Origin: Microthyrium microscopicum | Lineage: Eukaryota > Ascomycota > Dothideomycetes > Microthyriales > Microthyriaceae | Assembly: GCA_010405405.1 (NCBI GenBank) | Contig: MU004236.1 | Span: forward strand, 1,494,070 to 1,558,069 | Reading direction: 5' to 3' | DNA: 64,000 nt | In this document: piece after piece, positions 10,972 through 23,558 of the stretch | How the letters are laid out: each line of letters begins with the position of its first letter | Numbering within the stretch: position 1 is the stretch's first letter | Position numbers and translations under genes: made by a program | Notes under the pieces: generated by a model | The model's database searches: none | What the model was told of the DNA's origin: nothing | What the model saw: only the letters and a program-made list of their open reading frames with translations

Positions 10972-12393
10972 TGGAGACAAGTCCCTTGAGATTCTACTTG
11001 GGACACGATCTGAGACACCAAGCTATCAAGTTAGCTGAGGCTGTCCATTCATGCCAACACTTTTCACCGATAATTTGAAGCTGAGGGGTCACGGTCGCGT
11101 GATGAAGTCGTTCAAGCCAAGAGAGGAAACAGATGGTTCATTGATGGGTGTGGGGGATAAAAACAGGCGCCGAGATCTGTTATGCATGGGAGGCGTAGGA
11201 TGCTTGCCAGCCAGGCCACAGCCTACTCCGTACTTTTACTGCTACCAGGAGTTAGGTAGCTTTAAGCTATCCAGGACATTAAAAAACCATGTGTGATTTT
11301 ACACACTTCTGTTGTAGGATTGCTTGCGGCGTGCTATGATGTTTAGTGCAGGGCCAAAAGCTTACTCCCAATTACCGGTAGGTAGTTGGTTTTGATATCA
11401 CTTCATGCTACAAAGTTGCGACTTTCTTACGGACTGATATGGATGTTGATGTCCATATGTATAATTCGTCATGCTGGGAAAGTCAAATACACAGCTTCGT
11501 AGGATACAATAGAAGTTGTGCGAAAACAATTCATAGGAGGAAAAGACACTCATACTGTGTCTTCGTTTATGGTGGTCACTTTAAAGAGCTGGGAGTAAAG
11601 CATTACAAATTTACAATGCTGTTCATCGTTTCGACAGATCCTTATTTTCGTACAATTTGCTAACCTGGGAGCCTTACAGTGTTAACTACTGGTATCGAAG
11701 CAGTAAATGCAGCCAGCCTTACCAGCGTCCTTGATGGGACGTTGAAATGGTCCATTCGTTGATAGACCGCCAGCATTCCTCGTGTATTAGAGATTATATT
11801 GACATTGTTCGCATTATTTGACAAGTATTCATGGTTCTACTCTAACAACATCGAAATACGATTTATCTGTATCTTTTACGACTGATCAAATGGTTCCCTT
11901 TGAGCCAATCATTTGACCACGTTTCTTCCCTGTCAGGGGTGTGGAAGTCTTCAATTTAAATGTCTAGATGGCTGATCCTTCTGAGGCGAAGCACTCGCCA
12001 TACTAAGTACTTGGGCAGGCAGCCAGATGTTGCTCAACAGCGTCAACCTCTACAGTGTGACACCAGAAAGCGTCGAAAAAGCACACAGCCTTGCGAATGG
12101 GTCTCTTTACGTGTTACACTGAGGCATTTGACACCACAAATCAGGTACACGCTCGGTGTGGCTCGCATATACGCCTCCTTAGAATCCCATTCATCTGCTA
12201 GAACTCGCTAGAGAAGTGCTGCGCCCCTGCCCACCAAGTCTTGGTTTGCATACATTCGTGTTTGTCGCGTCAAACCTGGCTTCTCGGTGAGCTTCATAGG
12301 CTCAAGCCGCACTGCAAGATTTGATACTTGAAGGCGTTAATGGACGTCTAACCTCCTAACTTCCATGTATCACTCCTCGACACGCTGTACAGC
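10972..12393. other. Intergenic, shared upstream region of two divergent genes
   Basis: About 1.4 kb between the unknown minus-strand gene and the plus-strand phosphate transporter. It may hold a further 5' exon of the minus-strand gene near 11023-11090. Short open frames at 11051-11296, 11439-11663 and 11960-12211 lack family or splice support. I see no repeat here. Confidence 0.5.
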
Positions 12394-14532
12394 ATGGCTG
12401 TAAACGGCCAGAAACACATGGAAGATGAAAAGAATCGCGGATTTCTTGGTGATGGTTCATCGCTGACCCAGAACGAGTGGGAGGTTAGAATATGCTCACC
12501 ACTTGCTGTTCAGGCTAACCGCATCTAGACCAGAGAACGATTACGCCACATGATTGACATGAGAAGAAGCTTCAATTATAGAGTTTGGGCAGTTGCTGCA
12601 AGTGGTTTCTTTACGGACAGCTATAATCTGTTCGCAACAAACACGACGTTGCCTTCGATTGCCTATGTCTTTTGGCCAAATGAGCTCAAAACCGGACGCG
12701 ACACCCTCATCAATGCCATGACCATTCTTGGATCAATCCTAGGCCAGATTGCTTTTGGATATTTCGCGGACAAGTATGGTCGAACTCGTCTATATGGACT
12801 CGAGCTCATCATAGTTGTATTTTCCACAATTGGTGTGGCATCGTGTTCAACTGGATACAGCGACATGAGTGTTTTAGGATGGCTCTGTGTATGGAGATTT
12901 GTTATGGGTATAGGTATGTCCTAAGAGCAACAACATTGACTCTTTTCATTCCTATCATCGCAAGATCATGGCTCTACGTTCTGAAACAATGTTTTTGATC
13001 CAATAGTTCCGAGATATTGTATCATGTGTTGTTGCAAAGCCAGGCTTCGAGTTGTACCTAGTCTGGATGAATACTTAGAGCTTACACTAACATCTTGCTA
13101 GGAATTGGCGCAGAATATCCACTGTCGGCAGTAATAACGAGCGAGTAAGTAACGATGGGTTATGTTACTTGACAATCTACTGATACTAATGTTTTTAAGA
13201 TGGTCAGCAACCCAACAACGCGGCAGAATGTTGGCGTCAGTGTTTCTGATGCAACCAATTGGTCAAATAGTCTCTCAGATAGTTGGGCTCGGAGTCCTAT
13301 ATGGTTGGCATGCTTCAAACGACTTGAGAACTCTTTGTCCAACCGCCGCTGCCACGCAGGCCAGTAACTTCAATGCAACAGCACCAAATGTTATTGAGTG
13401 CACAAAATCGATTGACTCAACCTGGAGGATTGTAACGGGAGTCGGAGCAGCGCCAGCTGTCATTGCTATAGCTTTTCGTTTCCTCATTTGGGACTCTGGA
13501 CTCTACGACCTTGAGGTAAAAAGACATGGTCCTCGAGCCCTCGCCAACACAGCCAGAATATACCCAGAAGATCCCGATACTCAACAAGAGTTCGAGATAC
13601 ACAACGGTGTATATGCAAACAACGAGGCTATCCAGTATACACAGTTCAGTAGAGCTGATTTATATCGCTTCTTCATAGAGGAAGAGAACTACAAGTACCT
13701 CGTAGGCACGTCAGCCTGCTGGTTTCTGCTGGATTTTGCCTTTTTTGGTCTTGGAATGGGTGGGTCTCTCGCTTTGGACGACTGTGTTCATTCACTGACT
13801 GTGTTAGGGAACCCAAGAACTCTGGCTAAGCTCTTTGCCAACAAGCCGGTACCTGAAAGCTACAAACAAAACCCCAGCTGGAACGTTGATGCTTGGCATC
13901 CTGAAAATACCATATTTGATGTCCTGAGCAAGACTGCGTTTCAAAGTTTATACGTTGTTTCCATTTCATCTCTAGCCGGGAGCATATTCTTCATCTTCTT
14001 CGTCAATCGATTTTCGAGGCGCAAGTGGCTCATATGGTCGTTCGGCATTCTCAGCATCTTGTTTATCGTAGCTGGAGCCACTTGGAAGCCTCTTTTTGAA
14101 AAGAAAGGTCGCTTCTTTTCGATTGTGCTCATTGCACTATGCCATTTTGCTTTCAACGCAGGAGCCAACACTCTCACCTTCATGATCCCAAGCGAGATAT
14201 TTCCTACTACGTACCGCTCCTTCTGCCATGGCATCTCTGCAGCGGCAGGTAAATTGGGGAGTGTTATTGTTTTGGCAATCTTGAACAATATCGACGCGGC
14301 CAACCCGGCGACGTTCAAGCAAACTGCAATATTCGTGTCATTTGGAGGTGTCATGGCACTAGGAGCTCTGTTCGCATGGTTATATATACCCAATGTCCAG
14401 GAGATAGTGCGAGAAGAGGGAGGGATCCGTCGGATGGAGAATATGACACTGGAAAACCTTGGACAAGGCAAGATAATGGCACCGCGAGACGACTTACCGA
14501 TTGGATTGAGGGAACGGGTGCGGCGAAGGTAA
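12394..14532 (+). CDS. PHO84-type inorganic phosphate:proton symporter (MFS)
   Basis: Four exons (12394-12483, 12529-12913, 13102-13144, 13200-14532) close in phase to 616 residues, the usual length for fungal Pho84 relatives. The sequence has the family hallmarks: VWAVAASGFFTDSYNLFATN in the first membrane span, the MFS loop FGYFADKYGRTRLYG, the signature GIGIGAEYPLSAVITSEW, and RGRMLASVFLMQPIGQ. A long central cytoplasmic loop separates two six-span halves. The C-terminal half shows RRKWLIWSFG and PSEIFPTTYR, the latter typical of sugar/phosphate MFS proteins. It should import phosphate with protons across the plasma membrane. Exon 3 is only 43 bp and encodes part of the signature. I saw no clear Pho4-type CACGTG box upstream, so regulation is open. 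Confidence 0.92.
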
Positions 14533-16410
14533 TGGCTGTGCATTTATGCTTAATGTACTTTGATTATAGACTTCTATATCGAGTGACTTCTAATGTAAGA
14601 TACCCTGGTGTCGTATTGTCGTTCAGTCCGTGGTATCACGTAGCTCACGATTGCGGCTGAGATGAGCATGCAATACTATCTACAAGGCTGTTGCAGGGAA
14701 CGAGATGTCGATAGGCCAAAGCTTGATTTACATAGCATGGGTCACGATATGCTTCAGTATATATGGTCTTATGATTTGCGTTTAAATAGTTCGCCGGGAT
14801 GATCTACGCAGATGTGACCTATGCTAGGCAATATAATCATTAATACTTAATACTCACTGAGCATATAATATGATGACAAATTCAAGATTTCGAACGTTCT
14901 AAGATGTTTCTCGAAGAAAGCCCTGTTCTCACGATGAGTTCGGCATCTATTTGCATCTAAGCGCTCTATAGAGACCCGAGCTTGGAATTCGAGTATATTA
15001 AATAGAATACTTAAATTCTAAGAATACTTATGATTAAACTACTTGACTGCAGCAAGTTGATGAAAGTAAGTTATTGGTCTAAGAATAGGACGGAGCACTC
15101 TTTACACCACTACATGTCTCTATTCTACCGCTGAGTCTGTCTTTTTGTTGATTATTGTTTACCCACCGCCATGGTATACGCTGGAACTAGACAAGCAGAC
15201 CCTCACAGTGTTCTTTAGCGCTCCCAGCCCACGTTGCGCCTACATAAGTACGCAGGTTGACCGTTCATGGCGGTCAGTGGACTGTGGTCTTCCGATATTA
15301 AGCGAGCGCCATGACAATCGCAGAAAGCAAACCCATTGCAAACTTGAATTACATTCTGGAGATAAGTGTGCTTAGACTTATTCAGATGAAGAGGAAGGTG
15401 AACAACCGGTCCACGTCATCAATGCACTGAACTTGCTTGGTGTGTAAGATGTCCTTAGGTTTGTACGAGGGCGTAGAGACGTAAGATGATGATGCAGGAA
15501 ACTGCTTGACTCTACATGAGGAAAGTGGAAGATCACATTCAAGCCACTAGGGGTGTCATGAATGTTGTGGGGTGACCTGTCATACACATGGATGAACCCT
15601 TGCTTGTATGTCTCAGTTCCTTACTCAACGAACTGAGGAAAAGCTTCAGCGCCTACGTAGAGATGATGATCGGAGCGAAGCACTCCCTGGAGTACCAACC
15701 TTGATGATATGAGATCTCACACACGTGCAGCAGCAGCAGCACCATGGACTCTGAGAATGCGATGGCAAACACAGTCAAAGAAGAGCGATGCGCGAGTCGC
15801 GCATATCATACATCATCATACAAGAAGCCGAAATGCTTCAATCACTTTTATAGGGCATAGGATCAAAGATTCACAAGGCGTACGGAGAATGACCCGATGC
15901 AAGTCAAGCGTAGTGCAGCCATAATCTTAGTGCGTCGGAACTTGCCAGATCCTCGGTGCAGGGACCGTTGCCGACTTGGAAAAGCTTGTTTTGCCTTCAT
16001 CGGCAAGATAGACATGGATATCGAGTTGAAAGGTTGGAGGAGATTTAAGGAATAGCCATAGTAGTGAGGCCAATTGGCAATAATGTAACAAGAAGCCCGT
16101 TTCAAAGCAAAGAACGTCTTGTTCCTAACGAATTACCAGCTATCGTTCTACCCTTCTATGTCGCTTTCAAGCAGCCAGTGCTCATATTATTACTTGAACA
16201 ATGATTGAAGATACAGACACATCCTAGACTCGGTAGACGACTCGTGCGAGAAACGTGTTCGCTTACTCCAGGAAAATTGTCTGTGCTGCAACGGCTTCTC
16301 AAGACTCAACCACCAACCATGTGCGGCTCTACAATCAATCCACCACCCACGCATCTGCATCTGCAGATATATCGCAGCGTGATCGGAAGTGAGTTTAGGC
16401 TCCGTCTCTC
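14533..16410. other. Intergenic flank of the degraded transposon
   Basis: About 1.9 kb without a supported gene. AT content rises at 14800-15020. Open frames in 15145-16501 are short and unrelated to known families. The last 8 bp before the transposon, TGATGCGG at 16411-16418, form its left target-site duplication. Confidence 0.5.
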
Positions 16411-16418
16411 TGATGCGG

Positions 16419-16569
16419 GAGGAGAAGTTTTCACACCCCCTACTCAGCGGCACCCCAAGATTCTACACACCCTCCAGGGGTGGCCCAGACCCTGTCACTA
16501 AATTTGGTATGGACGCCACCAAATCTAATAACAGGGAAGGGACCTAAGCGAAATATATATAGATCTATA
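16419..16569 (+). repeat. Left terminal inverted repeat of the degraded transposon
   Basis: Pairs with the reverse complement of 19711-19860 with scattered transitions; similarity stops abruptly after AGATCTATA. Confidence 0.88.
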
Positions 16570-19149
16570 AGCGGATTAGCGGGATTACGAGATTTTAGGT
16601 AAGTATATTTTTAGGTACTATTAAAGCAAAATTTTAGTATTAGTAGTAAATCGTATATATTAAGACGTAGAATAAGCTAAAGAATAGGAAATTAACCCTA
16701 AATTACGCAATTCTCTCTAATCTCTAGTATTTTAGCCTAAGAACCTAGCTACTATATAACTACGTATTGTATCTTATCTTCTTATATTATAAATACACCT
16801 ATTAAACTACTAAAAGAGGTTAAATTAACTATCTTAGCTATCATCGCTTCTTCTATAATAGCCTCTACATCTTTATTATTATTAGTAGAAGAAGAGAATT
16901 ATTAGACGATATCTTAAGATTAATTAAACTAATAAGCTTTATATAGAAGTTAGTTATCTTAGTATACTCGTCGTTATTATCGTTAATAATATTAAGATAG
17001 GCCTTTTAGAAAGACTTAATTAACTAAATATAATATATAAAATCTATTAAATTCCTTTTAATAGCGATAATAGCTTTAAATACGTATAAGCAAAGAAATT
17101 ACTTATTCTACTATCTATAGTAATTATAGGTCCTAGATTTAATATCTATAGCGTATTCTTTAGAATAGGGAGAGTATTTAATTATAGCAATAAGGATAGC
17201 AGCGTTAGAGGAATTAAGGGCGACGATAACACATCTTTTAGCGTAATATTTAGTAGTATTATAGAATTATCAACTATAATGAGTAAGATCTATAGGCATT
17301 AGATATTAGCATAGGTTTAAGTACGTATAGATTTAATTATCTACTCCTTAACGTTCAATACGCTATTTAATAATATAATTCTAGATACCATTTAAAAGAA
17401 GAATAGGATACTTATAATAATATCTATTAAGAGCTAAATTAGCAATCTTAGAAGCATTAGATATTAACCAACTATATTATAGAGCAGGGAAGTATTCTTA
17501 TACCTACTTCTCTTTAGGTAGCTTCTTAATATAAAATTTAAAGTCTATAGAATATATAGCAACATCCTATAGTATTAGATAGTTCTATTAGTAAGTTAAG
17601 ATAGAATTAGTATATTTAGCAACCTATTACGATACCTATATACTAAAATAGGACTAAACATTCTATTTAAAGTAAAAGGTATACCAACTAAAGGCACTCT
17701 TCTTAAAATTTAAGTTTAGTGTATTTAAAAGGCCTTAGTTTTAATTAGTAATTATAGTAGAGCGAAATTCTAGAAGAGATATAGTTAGTTAAAGTTAGGA
17801 ATCTTAAAGATATAATTAAGAAAGAGGAAGAGAAAGGGCTAGAAGAATAGATAATCTAGCTAGAATAATAATAAATCTAAAGACTAGCGCCAAGATTTAT
17901 AAAGATTACCAATCTCAATACTAAGTATTGCGCGTCCTAGATATATATATATTTAATTCTATAACTTATTATTCTCTCCTTTAAAGATACTAAACACGTA
18001 AATTATTATATTACCTTCGCTATTAAATTTAGTAATAATAATTATTTTAGTATCGTATCCTATTTTATAATAAGTAGCATTTAAACTAATAATTTTAGGC
18101 GACTAGGTAAAAGTAGCTTAACTTATAAATAGGTACATAAATACGTATTAAATCCACCTTATAGAAGCCTTCTCAACTTTAATATACACCTAAGGATTAG
18201 CTTCCTTTAGCGCTTTAATCTAGAAGGGCAACATATAATAACTATTTAGGAATCTATCTTCCTCGTATCTAAATATCTTACGCTTTAGCTAAGACGCCTA
18301 TTAAAGAGAAACCTATTAGCCTATATATTTATAGATTATATTAATAATATCCTAGTTAGGAATATTCTTATTAAGGGCAGCGTACATCTCAACAATCTAT
18401 TTTATTATAGATAACTTTAAGCAATATAACTATTATAGAGTTGATTTAATAGAACAAGTATATTCTTCTAACGCGTTAATCCACATTAGTACCTACTTCC
18501 TTATAGTTATATTAACGCATCTAGGAATTATTAAAAACGCGCACGCCCCCTAAGGACAAGAATCAAACCAGCACTTCTAAAGCTATCAATCCTCTCTAAA
18601 GCCTCTCTTCTTACGTACTTTAAATCCTATCTTCACCACTATAAGACGAAGAATAGTATCTAAATCCTAGTAAGCATCCTATACTAAACTAAGGGTTAGT
18701 TTCTGCTATAATCTAGCCTTATCGCTTATTAAGCTAGCGGATAACGTAGGATTAATTAGATTAGGCTCTAGTAAAGAATTAAGAGCTTTATATATCTTAC
18801 GTACGTTAATATTATTTAAAAAGGTGCCTAGCTCCAATTCTTCTTCATTAAGGGTAAGGTTAATATATTTAATAAACGGTACTAGATTCTTAATAATTAC
18901 AGCCTTAAAGTTAAGAGCTTCCTTAATAGAAATAAATCTAAAGGACATTAGTATATTATATTTAAAAGATAAAGACGCCATAATAATTTATAAGTAAGTA
19001 GGTAGAAACGAGATAAAGATATAATATCTTTTAGATAAGATATAATATAAAACGTTAATATTCTAATATAGGCAGTTCTAAGCTTCTAAAAACACGCCTA
19101 AAGCCTACCCTTTATCTCCTTTATTTCTTAATATCTCTACAACTAATTC

Positions 19150-19575
19150 TATAATATAAATTACTACTAAAAAGTAATATATTTAATCTCCTCGCTTAAT
19201 TCTTTATATACTATATATTTTTACAATTTTTAATAATTTTGGCTAATTTTAGCGTACTACAACATTAAAATATTACTTTTATACCTAAAGCTAGATCTAT
19301 AGCTATTCTTAAAATCTTAACATTTTAATATTTAACTCTATAGTAGAAATCTCTACTAAAAAGCGGTATATTCTATTCTATCTATTCTTAGTCTACTATA
19401 TGCTAAATTTTCACTATTTTACACTATTTTAGATAATATAGTATTAAAATACTACTTCTATATAGAGCTACTATAAAAACTAGATCTATAGCTTTTAGCG
19501 CTTACTTATTTAATATCTATATCTTAATATCTAATTCGATAGTATAAATCTCTACTAAAAAGCGGTATATAAAAT
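19150..19575. repeat. Imperfect subterminal repeat inside the transposon, period about 190-200 bp
   Basis: The word CTCTACTAAAAAGCGGTATAT occurs near 19350 and 19549, with a decayed relative (CTACTAAAAAGTAATATAT) near 19161. Nearby CTAGATCTATAGCT also recurs (about 19289 and 19488). This suggests three tandem subterminal units in the element's right end, now eroded. Confidence 0.6.
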
Positions 19576-19710
19576 CCTTCTATTAAATTTTATTAATTTT
19601 ATTCTTTTTGCAAAATTCTTATCTTAGTAAAGGACCCTACCGTCGCTATAGATGCAGATCTAGCTTTAGTAAGCAAAATCTATCTTTAGTAGTAGTAGGG
19701 TCTTCCACTA

Positions 19711-19860
19711 TAGATCTATACATATTCCGCTTAGGTCTTTTTCCTATTATTAGATTTAGTAGCGTCCACACCAAATTTAGTAATAGGGTCTGGGCCACCC
19801 CTAGAGGGTGTGTAGAATCTTGGGGTGCCGCGACGTAGGGTATGTGGAAACTTGTCCTCC
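19711..19860 (-). repeat. Right terminal inverted repeat of the degraded transposon
   Basis: Reverse-complement partner of 16419-16569. It ends at CTTGTCCTCC, directly before TGATGCGG. Confidence 0.88.
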
Positions 19861-19868
19861 TGATGCGG

Positions 19869-20440
19869 GGAATGTCGACTGTGGCTTGCTGCGTGGATCA
19901 CTGCGCATTGGGCACCACAGACTCAGGGTCCCCAAGATGGTAGTTCTAGGAGGGACGAGCATTATTATTACTTGGAGACAACGGGCTACTTTCAATTCTC
20001 GCTTCAGCATTTGTGTCAGATAGGCATTCATGTCCGCGAAATAGGCAAGGTAGGCTTGACACAGTTGAGATATTCAGTGCGATCACAACTACGAAGCCGC
20101 TGCTGTTACTGGGCAGCACGCCCATTATTGAGCGTAAGAGCAATAATCGCAGCACTGAGCAGACATCGCCTCCACCGCAAAGTGCTAAAAGGTAGTAGGC
20201 TGTAGCAGTAAATGTAGCTAGCTGGCTGGCGGCGCAAAGGAGCTGGTTGCTGGCATCCTGCAGAGTATTTAACCCCCAACCGTCCCAGCTTATTCCCGGA
20301 GCGTCCCCTTTCTTCTGTCCGCCTACAACGCTGCTCCAGCATTCTAGTCCCGAGCCCTAATTGGTAGCCTTCAGGCTTCTGCTATTGTGGTTTTCGAACC
20401 GTTATGCCAAGTCATTGATGCCAAGATAAGGCTGACCAGA
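19869..20440 (+). other. Promoter region of the Zn2Cys6 gene
   Basis: Normal-composition DNA resumes immediately after the transposon. About 570 bp separate it from the factor's ATG at 20441. The frame upstream of that ATG is open but contains no earlier in-frame ATG. No other feature is seen. Confidence 0.5.
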
Positions 20441-23273
20441 ATGGCCTCCAACAGTGAGGCCTCCGAGATTGATGCCAAGATATCGCGTGCCAGCACCAGC
20501 ACCAGCACTCATGGCACTCCTGCCAGTAACTCTCCTGATACCGCTGGCGAACAGACAGCCACACCGTCCAAGAGGAGGCAGAAACGCAACAAGCCCACTC
20601 TCAGCTGCTCCGAGTGTGTGGAACGCAAAACAAAGGTGCGTTTGCAAATTCACTATTCGCTGCCCAACATCGATAGCTCCGTCGCGACATTGCCTGCTTC
20701 CATCACCGCCAGTATCACTGGCTTTGCGCTTCGAGAATCTCATTGTCGAAACTCCTTTATCTACTTCGAGAAGAAGCGGGCAGTTTGATACGGGCAACTT
20801 ATTGTCAGGACTGACGGATATCTGAGAATACTCAGAACTGACAAATACACTTTCTTGATTTATGGATTGATCACTTTGAAGAAGCCTGTTCCAGTCTTTC
20901 ACTATTTAGCTAACATCTGAAACGTTCACAGTGCGATAGATTGCGACCAGCTTGCGTAGCATGCGTCAAGAGACAAAGCGTATGCAGATATTCAGACATC
21001 GCGAATCTAATTGCAGCAAAGTAAGTGACACTCCACGCAGCCTTATGATGACGAGAGACGCAGAGAGATGATTTTATCTTTCGAAGTTGCACAGCCTCGC
21101 TCAGGGCGACTTCATTGGGCAAGCAAGCCAGAGGAAGCGAGAGCATTTCTCTCTTTTTCTTACAAGTGCTTATCCATAAGTCCCGGAATAAGATAGTATA
21201 CCTTCATCTCTCTTGACCGTGGTGAGCAACAAGCACATTTACGTCTCACAAGGCTATTCAATGTATCCAATTCGTGCCACCACGGACCCTCACTCAACCT
21301 GATCGTCATTGGAAGACCGAGCTGATTGCGTACTCCTAGTGGTAATGGACGTGCGGGGATCAAATCAAAGAAACATGCGGCTAAGTCGGCAGCAGATGCT
21401 GTGAATAATTCGCCAGGGGTAAGTCACAGTTTCCATGATCTTGCATTTCTACTTCATATATTTACTTATTTTGTTTCCCACCCATTGTGGTATTCTTGTT
21501 TGAACTTCATCATGTCGAAGCCATGGATAATAAGTCGTTATTGTTCACCGACTACTCGGTATGATAGCCAATTTCTTTCATTTCCTTCATGATCAATATG
21601 TCTTCGCGGTTAGTCTTGGGAGAACAGAATCTAACTTCCCCAGTTACCTACCCCTAATTCCTTTGGACGAAGTACTTCTATATCCTCTCAGTCTTCACCT
21701 TTTCTACTTTCAAATGTTCCTCACACATCACAGCCACCTTATCATGTATTCGGAACCGGATCTCAACACCCTTTCGCCAACTACTGGACGACACAGGGTG
21801 GAATTCCAGAAGTCGTCGGTGTATTGCCGACTAAAGAGCAAGCAGATACCTTGATTGCAAAGTACTTTGAAGCAGTAGATCCAGTCTACCCCCTATTACA
21901 TAAGGAGTCCACTTATGCGGAATACGATCAGTTCTGGGCACTACCACAAGAACAGAAATGTTTTGCAGACGCATCTTTACTGGCATTACATTTTGCCATG
22001 TATGCAATGGGAGCGCAATTCCTCCAGATGGAATCAGATCAAGCAAGGCAACAGATTTCAGAGTTCTATGTATCGGCTGCACACCAATCTCTCCGACTAT
22101 ATCCCTTTCTTAGCCGAACATCACTGCATTCTATTCAAGCTATGATACTGATGGCGTATTTCCTAATGAACGACAACAAGGCCACTGATGCCTGGGCATT
22201 CACTGGGATTCTCGTCAAACAGGCATATGCTATGGGCCTGCACCGCGATCCAGATATCATTGCCCCTAAAGCAACCGAAATGGAAAAGAACCAGCGCCGA
22301 AAAGTGTGGTACTCCACGTTTCATCAGGATGTATTCTTGAGTAAATTATCCCTGACATCGTCCTAATGCCATGCTAACATCTGCCCAGCTGTATTGGTCA
22401 AGTTGCCACCAACAACTACATTTTCAGATGTTTCCATTGACAGCCTAACAGAAGATGGAATCGAACCTGAAAAAGAAGCCTCCATTATCACAAACCCAAT
22501 GAGCATAAGTGCTATAGCACCCCGTCAAATGACGCCACCTATTCCGCCTCCACCACATACTTCTGTCACTGCGAAATCGGACGTTGCCTTCATTCGCTCA
22601 ATGTGGCGTCTCGCCGAGCTGGTTCAGCGCACTATCTGCCAACCGCGCGCGCTGTCGCAGCCGTTGACAACATCCACACGCCAGAAAACCCAGCTACTTT
22701 CTAACTTTCATTCACTTTATTCGTCATTTCCTTCGCCGCTGAGTGATTCTAGATCACAGTTTTTTGCCAACCTCGTGGCAACGAACCCAAGAATTGCACG
22801 ACAGAGCATATTCCTGCGGAGCAATTACTGGCACTGCATCATGATTATCCAAGCAGATGCCAACGAGGCAGCAGGAGTCAAGTGTGATGTCCGGGGTGCG
22901 ATTGAAGCTGCTCGTCTAGCTATCCGGGCATACTTTGACTTTTGGGATGGGCTACGACCTGATGCAGGAGTATGGTTTGTTTCGAGTCACCGCTGCTTTG
23001 AGGAAGCTGTAAGTTTCCTCACTCATAGTGTAAGAGAATCACTTTGCTAATATGTTGCAGCTGACCATATCTAACCTGCTCGCGGCCCTTCACCCCAGCC
23101 ATTCGATAGCAGCGGTGAATTCATCTGCGCTGGTTGACCCATTCTTCATTGAAGCGCGGGATGACGTTAGACGGGTCCTCGAGATTCTGGAGCAAGTCGG
23201 CACGGGTGCACCTGAGATGCAGAAAACACGGACTGAGGTGCTACGCGCCGCCTATGAAGCTATAGCCTGGTAA
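20441..23273 (+). CDS. Zn2Cys6 fungal-specific transcription factor
   Basis: Six exons (20441-20635, 20932-21020, 21340-21418, 21644-22340, 22389-23008, 23061-23273) close in phase to 630 residues. Residues near 56-83 form the binuclear zinc cluster: CSECVERKTK in exon 1, CDRLRPACVACVKRQSVC in exon 2, giving all six cysteines. A Ser/Pro linker leads into the middle-homology region, with KYFEAVDPVYPLLHKESTY, AYAMGLHRDP and RRKVWYSTFHQDVFL, typical of the Fungal_trans domain. The first three introns are unusually long (296, 319 and 225 bp) against about 50 bp for the last two. Intron 3 could instead contain a small extra exon near 21524-21563, but joining 21418 directly to 21644 keeps the frame. 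Targets are unknown; it should bind CGG-type sites in the nucleus. Confidence 0.88.
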
Positions 23274-23558
23274 CAGTTGATATTTCTACGATGATATGGT
23301 TTATGATGATGTAACTCTCTGTGCATGGAATTGGAGAAACATGACATATTAGCGGTGCAACGATAGCTATCACTCGCTTGGGTCATGTGGGAAAAGGTAT
23401 ATAGACAGTATGGTTATTTTACATCGATTCTATCACAATTCTCTATCTTGCCATCCAATGCGAAGACCGAACTAATCAGTCGTATTGTTCATGCCCAAAC
23501 GCCATGCAATGCAAAGGTCCGTAAGTCAAACACACTTTCAGCCGTCGTCGTCTAGGTG

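Larger units (their letters stand above)
16411..19868. mobile_element. RIP-degraded DNA transposon with long inverted repeats
   Basis: The element is about 16419-19860 (3.44 kb). The two ends are inverted copies over about 150 bp (16419-16569 and 19711-19860), sharing words such as GCGGCACCCCAAGATTC and GGGGTGGCCCAGACCC. Both ends are flanked by TGATGCGG (16411-16418 and 19861-19868); the exact duplication length (7-10 bp) is ambiguous because of the adjoining Gs. Mismatches between the arms are mostly C/T and G/A transitions. The interior is extremely AT-rich, full of TA steps and stop codons, as repeat-induced point mutation leaves. Long arms plus a duplication near 9 bp suggest a Mutator-like element, but no transposase is recognisable. 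The longest interior ORF is 91 codons (18706-18981, minus strand). Confidence 0.88.

Noticed and set aside
18706-18981. 91-codon minus-strand frame inside the degraded transposon
   Set aside because: Leu/Ile/Asn/Lys-rich by AT bias; no transposase motif recognised, so not called as a gene.
21524-21563. Possible extra exon of the Zn2Cys6 gene
   Set aside because: Using its only AG acceptor breaks the frame into the following exon, whereas skipping it joins in phase with a good CTAAC branch site.
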